Shown in pieces: positions 7,606 to 12,702 of a stretch of DNA of 12,702 nucleotides. Origin of the DNA: an uncultured Bacilli bacterium (GTDB lineage: Bacteria; Bacillota_I; Bacilli_A; RF39; UBA660); NCBI GenBank assembly GCA_934131175.1, contig CAKOZD010000027.1, positions 1 through 12,702 of the forward strand. The letters run 5' to 3'. Made by a program: the position numbers and the translations under genes. Below the pieces are notes generated by a model. It searched no databases, had not been told where the DNA came from, and saw only the letters and a list, made by a program, of their open reading frames with translations. Numbering within the stretch: position 1 is the stretch's first letter; each line of letters begins with the position of its first letter.

Positions 7606-8167
7606 TTCCTCTTTTAATTCTCTTATCTATAAAAGCCATTGGAATACTCATACCAAATGATATACCAACCATTAAAAAGTACTTTGTCCAAAAACTATCT
7701 AGATTCATATTTCCTAAATTAATAAGTGTATATAGTAATATAAATATTATTACTGAAAACAAATAATTAAATAATATTAACAATATTGGAGACTTAGTAT
7801 TATTTAATAAGAAATTATATATTGTTAAATTAACAAATTGACTTACTACATATCCACAAAATTCTCCAGTTAAACTTGTAAGTATTAAACTCTTACCTAA
7901 AGCAAATGAAACTATTGCCATAAAACATACTGATATAACTGCAGAAATAGAAATTGCAGCAACTGTTTTTTTATAGTCATACTTCTTTGTTATATAATTA
8001 GCAAGTAAATATACTATAGGTAATAGTATAATTGCATAACTAATACTTACTCCCATTAATTGAAACTTATATGTTTTTAGTGACTCAAGTAATATTGTAA
8101 GTGTTGTTAGTAATAATATATATAACCATGAATCATCATATAATTCTTCTTGTTTTTTCTTTGCCAT
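7595..8167 (-). CDS. Six-helix integral membrane protein, VUT/YhhQ-like
   Basis: A 190-residue protein with six predicted membrane helices (about 13-30, 36-58, 66-90, 98-119, 125-148, 160-180) and charged ends: KKK at the start and KRIKRGR at the end. The pattern of two short helical hairpins, a loop YITKKYDYKKT (58-68) and the GEFCGYVVSQFVNLTIYNFL helix resembles the VUT/YhhQ (DUF165) family, whose known members carry queuosine precursors. This rests on remembered pattern only, so a vitamin or precursor transporter is a guess; an energy-coupling S-component-like protein is the main alternative. SD AAAGGGTG precedes the ATG at 8165-8167. It lies just after the rbfA terminator and ends at its own terminator, so it is probably transcribed alone or by read-through. 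Confidence 0.6.
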   Translation of the reverse strand: MAKKKQEELYDDSWLYILLLTTLTILLESLKTYKFQLMGVSISYAIILLPIVYLLANYITKKYDYKKTVAAISISAVISVCFMAIVSFALGKSLILTSLTGEFCGYVVSQFVNLTIYNFLLNNTKSPILLILFNYLFSVIIFILLYTLINLGNMNLDSFWTKYFLMVGISFGMSIPMAFIDKRIKRGRDI

Positions 8168-8211
8168 ATTAACACCCTTTCTACATTAATAATTTTATCA
8201 CAACAAGTTTA

Positions 8212-8217
8212 ATTATA
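8212..8217 (-). promoter_or_regulatory. Possible -10 box for the VUT-like gene
   Basis: TATAAT on the minus strand directly follows the T tract of the rbfA terminator. No good -35 box is visible. It would give a leader of about 38 bases. Confidence 0.3.
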
Positions 8218-8221
8218 AAAG

Positions 8222-8247
8222 AAAAAAAGATTGAATTAATCAACCTT
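8222..8247 (-). terminator. Intrinsic terminator at the end of the nusA-infB operon, over the rbfA stop
   Basis: On the minus strand AAGGTTGA, loop TTAAT and TCAATCTT form an 8-bp stem with one G-U pair, followed by a T-rich tract. The rbfA stop TAA (8236-8238) lies in the loop. Confidence 0.7.
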
Positions 8248-8589
8248 TTCCTTTTCATTTATTTTATCAATTATTTTTTCAATATGTTCTCCATATGCAA
8301 TTGATGTATCATATACAAATTTTAATTCTGGAGTATGTCTTATATCTACTCTTTCAGCAAGTTTTGTTCTTATAAAAGATGCTGCTCCTTTTAAAGCCTC
8401 TTCTGTTCTTTCTTTTTTAGACTCATCTAATACAGTATAATAAACTTTTGCAAAACTTAAATCACTAGTAGTATCTACTCCTGTTATTGTGACAAATTTA
8501 ATGTCTTCATCTTTTATTTCACGCATTATTATCATACTAATTTCTTGTTGAAATGCATGATTTAATCTTTCTATTTTGATGTTTGCCAT
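8236..8589 (-). CDS. rbfA: Ribosome-binding factor A
   Basis: RbfA binds the immature 30S subunit and helps finish the 16S rRNA 5' end region. It has 117 residues when started at the ATG at 8587-8589. This gives the normal MANIKIERLNHAFQQEIS start, with SD AAGGAG eight bases upstream. A GTG nine bases earlier (8596-8598) is in frame but overlaps the SD itself, so I rejected it. The single KH-like domain shows the family features: the early IKDEDIKFVTITGV, DLSFAKVYYTV, LKGAASFIRTKLAERV and the closing HTPELKFVYDTSIAYGEHIEKII. It is the last gene of the operon, 26 bp after infB, and ends in a terminator. Confidence 0.96.
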   Translation of the reverse strand: MANIKIERLNHAFQQEISMIIMREIKDEDIKFVTITGVDTTSDLSFAKVYYTVLDESKKERTEEALKGAASFIRTKLAERVDIRHTPELKFVYDTSIAYGEHIEKIIDKINEKEKVD

Positions 8590-8615
8590 AATTATCACTC
8601 CTTACTCTAAGTTAG

Positions 8616-10763
8616 TTATTTTCTTTTAACTTCAACTAACTCATATACTTCAATGATATCTCCTTCTTTATAATCTTGACAGTTTTCAAGTGTCATACCA
8701 CAGTCCATATCTTTTTTAACTTCCTTAACTTGGTCTTTTTCATGTTGTAATGTATTGACTGCTCCATTATAAACAATAACATCATCTCTTAAAATTCTTG
8801 CTTTAGAATTATTTTTAATTGTTCCACTTAACACATGGCATCCAGCAATTAATCCAACTTTAGAGAATTTAAATATTTGTCTAATCTCTGCAGAACCTGT
8901 AACTTTTTCTTCAAATTCAGGATCTAACATTCCTTTCATTGCCTTTTCCATATCTTCTACTGCTTTATAAATAATATCATAGTATTTTAATTCAATACCA
9001 TATTGTTTAGCAGTATCTTGTGTTGCAATTGATGCACGTACATTAAATCCGATTATAATTGCATGAGATGCACTAGCAAGTACTACATCACTTTCAGTAA
9101 TTGCACCTACTCCACCACGAATTACATTTACGTGTACACCTTCAACATCAATCTTAGTAAGCGCATTCTTAACTGCCTCTAGTGAACCATTAACATCTGC
9201 TTTAATAATAATGTTAATCTCTTTTTCTCCTTCTTTTATTCTTCCAAATAAATCTTCAAGAGTCATTCCACTAAAGTTAGTATCTGCTTCTTTTGATCTT
9301 AACTCACGTTCATGTGCAATATCTTTTGCTTGTTTTTCAGATTCAAAAGCCATGAACTTGTCTCCTGCACTAGGTACTTCTGAAATACCTGTAACTTCTA
9401 CTGGAGTTGAAGGCTTAGCCTCAACTATATTATTTCCACGATCATCTTTTAAAGTTCTAACTTTACCATAATAGTTTCCAATTACAATCGGATCTCCTAA
9501 ACGAAGTGTTCCGTTTTGGATTAATAGTGTTGCAGTTGTACCTACTTTGTTATCTTTCTTAGATTCAATTACAGCACCAGTTGCATAACGATTTGGATTT
9601 GCTTTATATTCTTGCATTTCAGCAACTAATAAAATATTTTCTAAAAGTTCATTAATTCCAACTCCTGTTTTTGCAGAAATCTTATTAACGATAACATCTC
9701 CACCCCACTCTTCTGGAGTAAGACCATTTTCTACAAGTCCAGTCATTATTCTATCAACATTAGCATCTGGCTTATCAATTTTATTAATAGCAACAATTAT
9801 TGGAACACCAGCTGCTTTAGCATGATCAATTGCTTCTACTGTTTGAGGCATAATTCCATCATCAGCAGCAACAATAATAATAACGATATCAGTAATACTT
9901 GCTCCACGAGCTCTCATTTCAGTAAAAGCAGCATGTCCTGGTGTGTCAATAAATGTAATTAACTTATTATTACATTTAACTGAATAAGCACCAATTGCTT
10001 GAGTAATACCTCCAGCTTCTCCTGCAACAACATCAGTATTTCTAATAGCATCAAGTAATGTAGTTTTACCATGGTCAACATGTCCCATTATAGTAACTAC
10101 AGGAGGACGAGTAACTAAATCCTCTTCATTATCTTCTATTTCATAATTTTCAAAATTAGAAATATCTTGAGTTTCTTCTTTCTTTAAAGTCTTATCATAC
10201 TCAGAAGTAATAACTTCAGCTGTATCATAATCAAGTGATTGATTAACTGATGCCATAATTCCAAGTCCCATTAACTTCTTAACAAGTTCAATAGGAGCAA
10301 CTCCTAATTCTCCTGCTAAATCAGTAACAGTCATAGCCTCTTTATAAAGAACAACACTCTCATCTTGACTTACTTCATTACTTTGAAGTTTCTCACGATG
10401 TTTATATATTTTTTTACGTTCCTTTAAAAAGTCTTTTTTATTATTATCATTCTTTTTAACTTGTTTTGGTTTTACCTTTGTAAATGAAGTAGTATCATCT
10501 AAATCTATTTTCGTGCCGTAAGCAAGCTCTTCTGCTTTATCTTCAACTTCCTCTTCTAGTCTTCTTTCTTCTGTTTCTTCATCTACAACTTCTAAATCAC
10601 CGTTTTGTTCCATTTCTTGAACTTCATTATCAAGTAAAATTATACTAGTTTCATCTAAGTCAGTGTTTTCGTCTTGGTAATCAATTCCGATTTTATCACA
10701 TAGTGCTTCTATTTCTTCTACTGTCTTATCTACATCTTGTGCATAATCTTTAATTGTCATCAT
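8616..10763 (-). CDS. infB: Translation initiation factor IF-2
   Basis: IF2 is the GTPase that brings fMet-tRNA to the 30S subunit and promotes subunit joining. The 715 residues match the Bacillus length. Domains: a short N-terminal IF2_N-like unit (about 1-45), a charged linker (about 48-135), a second IF2_N unit (about 143-190), the G domain (about 218-385) with GHVDHGKT (227-234), GGITQ (251-255), DTPGH (273-277), NKID (327-330) and SAK (363-365), a beta-barrel domain II (about 390-480), and domains III and IV, with the C2 tRNA-binding barrel at about 625-712. The first of two adjacent ATGs (10763) is seven bases from the SD GAGGTG, so I keep it. That SD overlaps the TGA stop of rnpM, which suggests translational coupling. 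No ylxQ gene lies between. Confidence 0.98.
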   Translation of the reverse strand: MMTIKDYAQDVDKTVEEIEALCDKIGIDYQDENTDLDETSIILLDNEVQEMEQNGDLEVVDEETEERRLEEEVEDKAEELAYGTKIDLDDTTSFTKVKPKQVKKNDNNKKDFLKERKKIYKHREKLQSNEVSQDESVVLYKEAMTVTDLAGELGVAPIELVKKLMGLGIMASVNQSLDYDTAEVITSEYDKTLKKEETQDISNFENYEIEDNEEDLVTRPPVVTIMGHVDHGKTTLLDAIRNTDVVAGEAGGITQAIGAYSVKCNNKLITFIDTPGHAAFTEMRARGASITDIVIIIVAADDGIMPQTVEAIDHAKAAGVPIIVAINKIDKPDANVDRIMTGLVENGLTPEEWGGDVIVNKISAKTGVGINELLENILLVAEMQEYKANPNRYATGAVIESKKDNKVGTTATLLIQNGTLRLGDPIVIGNYYGKVRTLKDDRGNNIVEAKPSTPVEVTGISEVPSAGDKFMAFESEKQAKDIAHERELRSKEADTNFSGMTLEDLFGRIKEGEKEINIIIKADVNGSLEAVKNALTKIDVEGVHVNVIRGGVGAITESDVVLASASHAIIIGFNVRASIATQDTAKQYGIELKYYDIIYKAVEDMEKAMKGMLDPEFEEKVTGSAEIRQIFKFSKVGLIAGCHVLSGTIKNNSKARILRDDVIVYNGAVNTLQHEKDQVKEVKKDMDCGMTLENCQDYKEGDIIEVYELVEVKRK

Positions 10764-10774
10764 GAAGACTCACC

Positions 10775-11038
10775 TCACTTTTCTATTATATTTCTTATTT
10801 CTTCATAGACACTTTCCTCTATCTTGCATTCAAGTCTTTTTTCTAAAATTTTAGATTTTTTTGCTTTTTCAAGTACAGCAAGATCCTTTTTAATATATGC
10901 TCCTTTACCATTTAACTTTCCAGTTTCGTCAACTTTTACTAACTTTTCTGGTGTACGAACTATTCTTAATAATTCTTGTTTAGGTAAAGCCTCTTTTGTA
11001 ACTACGCATGTTCTTAGTGGTATTTTTCTTTGTTTCAT
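10775..11038 (-). CDS. rnpM: RnpM (YlxR), RNase P modulator
   Basis: An 87-residue basic protein of the YlxR family, described as a modulator of RNase P. It has the family signature near the start, KIPLRTCVVT (5-14), followed by LLRIVRTP (23-30), then NGKGAYI (43-49) and a helical C-terminal part. The length is normal. Its SD AGGTG overlaps the nusA stop codon TAG, and its own stop overlaps the infB SD, so the three genes are probably co-translated. In B. subtilis the next gene is ylxQ (an L7Ae-like protein); here it is missing and infB follows after 11 bases. Confidence 0.92.
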   Translation of the reverse strand: MKQRKIPLRTCVVTKEALPKQELLRIVRTPEKLVKVDETGKLNGKGAYIKKDLAVLEKAKKSKILEKRLECKIEESVYEEIRNIIEK

Positions 11039-11046
11039 ACTAACAC

Positions 11047-12267
11047 CTATCTAAAATTAATTCCTGCTTCTCTTGCTTGTTCAGTTGTTTTAATATCAAT
11101 TTTTTTGAATTTAGTTAAACGTGTAGCAAGACGAGCATTTTGTCCTTTTTTACCAATAGCTAATGAGAAGTTATCTCCATCTGCAATAACCATTGCTTCT
11201 AGTTTCTTAGGATCTGTAATAGCAACTGTTAAATCTTTTGCAGGACTTAATGCATTTTCAATAAATACAGCTGGGTCCTTATCATATTTAACAACGTCTA
11301 ATTTTTCTCCATGTAATTCTTCAATAATTCTTGCAATTCTTGAACCCTTTTCACCAATACATGCTCCAATTGGGTCAACATTTGGGTTTTCTGAATAAAC
11401 TGCTACTTTACTTCTGTTTCCAGCATCTCTTGCAACACTGTAAATCATAACAGTTCCATCATTAATTTCAGGAATTTCTGATTCAAATAATCTCTTAACA
11501 AATCCATAATGTGCTCTTGAAAGTAAAACTAATAAATTCTTTCCAGTATTATCTACTTTTGATACATATACTTTTATTTGAGAACCCATTTCAATTTTTT
11601 CTCCTGGAATACATTCTTTTTTAGGTAAAATACCATTTGTTCTTCCAAGGTCAATGAAATAGTTATCAGTATCTTCTAGTGATACAGTACCAACAAGCAT
11701 TTCATCTTGCTTATCACCAAACTCTTCCATAATACTATTTCTTTCAGCTTCTCTTATTTTTTGTACAACTACTTGTTTTGCAGTTGATGTAGCAACACGT
11801 CCAAAGTCCTTTGGAGTAATTTCAGTATCAATTGTATCTCCAATTTCTAATTCTTTATAAATCTTTCTAGCATCGCTTAATTTGATTTCTGTTTCTTTAT
11901 TAAAGAATGATGGTTGTTCTTCTTTAGGAAGTTCAATACCTTCTTTTAAAGCTTCTTCCTTTTCTTGTTCTTCTCTTTCTTCTTCCTCTTTAGTATCCTT
12001 ATCTTCATCATCTGCATAACTTTCAAATATTGCATCTTCATATTCTTCTTTTGTCATCTTATCATCTGGTACAACAGTTAAATATGAATAAACTTTAATT
12101 TCTCCTGTTTCTCTGTCAAATAAAACTTTAACATTTGTTTTTGAATTGAAGTTTTTCTTATATGCTGACGTTAAAGCAAGTTCCATAGCACTATATACAA
12201 CTTCAGGATCAATATTCTTCTCTTTTACAATATTATCTAAGGCTTTTTTGAATTCTTTACTATTCAT
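11047..12267 (-). CDS. nusA: Transcription termination/antitermination factor NusA
   Basis: NusA binds RNA polymerase and nascent RNA and controls pausing, termination and antitermination. I start it at the ATG at 12265-12267 (406 residues): the SD AAGGGAG is nine bases away, while the ATG two codons earlier is only three bases from it. Domains: the polymerase-binding N-terminal domain (about 1-66, resuming at about 126-185), S1 (about 190-254), KH1 with GEKG (305-308) and KH2 with GKKG (372-375), ending EQAREAGINFR. It lacks the C-terminal acidic repeats of E. coli, as is normal in Firmicutes. Unusually, a very acidic insert of about 35-45 residues interrupts the N-terminal domain, explaining 406 residues against about 371 in B. 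subtilis. The start overlaps the rimP stop by 8 bases. Confidence 0.97.
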   Translation of the reverse strand: MNSKEFKKALDNIVKEKNIDPEVVYSAMELALTSAYKKNFNSKTNVKVLFDRETGEIKVYSYLTVVPDDKMTKEEYEDAIFESYADDEDKDTKEEEEREEQEKEEALKEGIELPKEEQPSFFNKETEIKLSDARKIYKELEIGDTIDTEITPKDFGRVATSTAKQVVVQKIREAERNSIMEEFGDKQDEMLVGTVSLEDTDNYFIDLGRTNGILPKKECIPGEKIEMGSQIKVYVSKVDNTGKNLLVLLSRAHYGFVKRLFESEIPEINDGTVMIYSVARDAGNRSKVAVYSENPNVDPIGACIGEKGSRIARIIEELHGEKLDVVKYDKDPAVFIENALSPAKDLTVAITDPKKLEAMVIADGDNFSLAIGKKGQNARLATRLTKFKKIDIKTTEQAREAGINFR

Positions 12268-12520
12268 CCTCATTATCTCCCTTCTCTTTAGAATAAATAT
12301 CTAATTCATCGCAGTCTTGTAATAAATCTTCATGTGCATCCATAATTTTGTTTATTATTCTTGAGGCATCTGTAATTCTGTTTAAATCAATTATTTCTTC
12401 ACTATCAAGTACTATATTAAGTACCTTTCTTCCTTCTTCTGTACTAATAAATGAATCATCTACAAAAACATTTAATTCTTTAACTGATTCATCTACTAAT
12501 TCTTTTATTTTTTCTTTCAC
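12260..12520 (-). CDS. rimP: RimP-like ribosome maturation factor, N-terminal domain only
   Basis: An 86-residue protein at the usual rimP position before nusA. The first part fits the RimP N-terminal domain: a helix IKELVDESVKELN, a strand VLNIVLDSE, the acidic turn EEIIDLNRITDASRIINKIMD, and a last strand ELDIYSKEKG where LEVSSPG is usual. RimP is normally about 150 residues with a C-terminal SH3-like domain, which is absent here: the stop TAG lies inside the first codons of nusA, leaving no room, and no frameshifted remainder is present. It starts with GTG (12518-12520), six bases after GGAGG in a very strong SD. Family assignment rests on position and weak pattern; the short form is probably real and not an assembly error. 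Confidence 0.72.
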   Translation of the reverse strand: MKEKIKELVDESVKELNVFVDDSFISTEEGRKVLNIVLDSEEIIDLNRITDASRIINKIMDAHEDLLQDCDELDIYSKEKGDNEDE

Positions 12521-12545
12521 AAAGCACCTCCCTTATAAATAATAA

Positions 12546-12571
12546 GAGTGGGAAAACGCTTTCTCCCACTC
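12546..12571 (-). promoter_or_regulatory. Strong leader hairpin ahead of the rimP-nusA operon
   Basis: On the minus strand GAGTGGGAGAA and TTTTCCCACTC pair through 11 bp (one G-U) around the loop AGCG, and TTATTATTT follows. It lies about 5 bases after the likely transcript start and about 12 bases before the rimP SD, so it could act as an attenuator, a transcript stabiliser or an mRNA-processing site. It is the most GC-rich fold in the intergenic DNA. Confidence 0.6.
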
Positions 12572-12582
12572 CTTTCTCTTGT

Positions 12583-12610
12583 ATTATAACACAATTTATA
12601 TATTTTACAA
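12583..12610 (-). promoter_or_regulatory. Promoter of the rimP-nusA-rnpM-infB-rbfA operon
   Basis: On the minus strand TTGTAA (12605-12610), a 16-bp spacer and TGTTATAAT, an extended -10 with a perfect TATAAT at 12583-12588. The start falls near 12576. Only about 40 bp separate the -35 from the IS-like end. Confidence 0.75.
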
Positions 12611-12650
12611 ACACTTTTTACTGTTGTGTAATCATTTTATGATAATGTCA

Positions 12651-12702
12651 TGTTATATCTTTTTTTGAAAATGTCAGTTTTCGATGTATAATATGCTCCT
12701 TA
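12651..12702. mobile_element. Putative insertion-sequence terminus (IS21-like), right border
   Basis: The segment begins TGTTATATC, followed by seven T and GAAAATGTCAGT; the 19 bp at 12660-12678 are the inverted copy of 50-68. It differs from the left end beyond the repeat and carries a rightward promoter, so it is probably the transposase-side end, with the left window border being the other end of a second copy. In that case both copies point the same way. No transposase codons are in the window. Confidence 0.5.
12665..12692 (+). promoter_or_regulatory. Promoter reading out of the right window end
   Basis: TTGAAA (12665-12670), a 16-bp spacer and a perfect TATAAT (12687-12692). The -35 lies inside the 19-bp inverted repeat, so a transposase bound there would cover its own promoter. 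It most likely drives a transposase gene beyond the border. Confidence 0.6.

Noticed and set aside
10775..11038. A UGA-Trp genetic code, as in mollicutes
   Set aside because: TGA ends rnpM and the ylxY-like gene at the expected family C-termini, and conserved tryptophans are TGG, so the standard bacterial code applies.
11030..11398. A plus-strand open frame of about 120 codons opposite nusA
   Set aside because: It is fully antisense to conserved NusA coding sequence, has no SD, and its translation looks like a frame shadow. The same holds for shorter plus-strand frames opposite pnp (2100-2282, 2337-2561), infB (9211-9471), rnpM (10824-11054) and rimP (12348-12542).
12260..12520. rimP broken by a frameshift or assembly error
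   Set aside because: The stop lies within the intact start of nusA, and no sequence resembling the RimP C-terminal domain is found in another frame, so a shift cannot restore it.
12546..12571. The leader hairpin as a plus-strand terminator
   Set aside because: On the plus strand it is followed by CTTTCTCTTG, a poor T tract, and no plus-strand gene lies upstream to be terminated.
1..12702. A composite transposon carrying nusA-infB-rpsO-pnp as cargo
   Set aside because: The genes between the ends are essential core genes in their ancestral order. Assembly breaks or independent insertions at each side explain the ends more simply.

Overview
The window is an AT-rich, tightly packed piece of a Firmicutes-type chromosome. 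The gene order rimP-nusA-rnpM(ylxR)-infB-rbfA and rpsO-pnp-ylxY, the strong AGGAGGTG-like Shine-Dalgarno sites and the low GC all point to class Bacilli, probably an uncultured host-associated lineage (inference). The standard bacterial code is used: TGA ends rnpM and the ylxY-like gene, and tryptophan is TGG, so this is not a UGA-Trp mollicute. Almost everything is on the minus strand; only the CPBP protease gene is on the plus strand.

Reading in the direction of transcription (right to left): an extended -10 promoter (12583-12610) and a strong leader hairpin (12546-12571) precede the transcription/translation operon rimP (short form), nusA, rnpM, infB and rbfA, which ends at a terminator at 8222-8247. 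A six-helix membrane protein (7595-8167, VUT/YhhQ-like) follows. It converges on a plus-strand CPBP intramembrane protease (6849-7550), with back-to-back terminators between them. The protease is divergent from a PlsC-type acyltransferase (5695-6636); both promoters can be read. Next come a seven-helix hybrid histidine kinase (3614-5602), then rpsO with its own promoter, pnp, and a degenerate NodB-fold protein in the ylxY position.

The two ends look like mobile-element termini. A perfect 19-bp inverted repeat lies at 50-68 and 12660-12678, inside 28-bp ends that begin with TGT. The left end has a 12-bp direct repeat and the right end a promoter reading out of the window. This fits IS21-like elements bordering a chromosomal segment of about 12.57 kb (78-12650), and probably explains why the sequence stops where it does.

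Functionally the window is mostly core machinery: ribosome maturation (RimP, RbfA), initiation (IF2), transcription elongation and termination (NusA), RNase P modulation (RnpM), S15 and RNA turnover (PNPase). A small membrane and signalling group sits between the two core blocks, where truB and ribF are found in B. subtilis. I did not find a new defence or mobile system. The points most worth a second look are intrinsic terminators folded over stop codons at five genes, a RimP lacking its C-terminal domain, an acidic insertion in NusA, a leader hairpin before the nusA operon, and a NodB-fold protein that has lost its catalytic residues.
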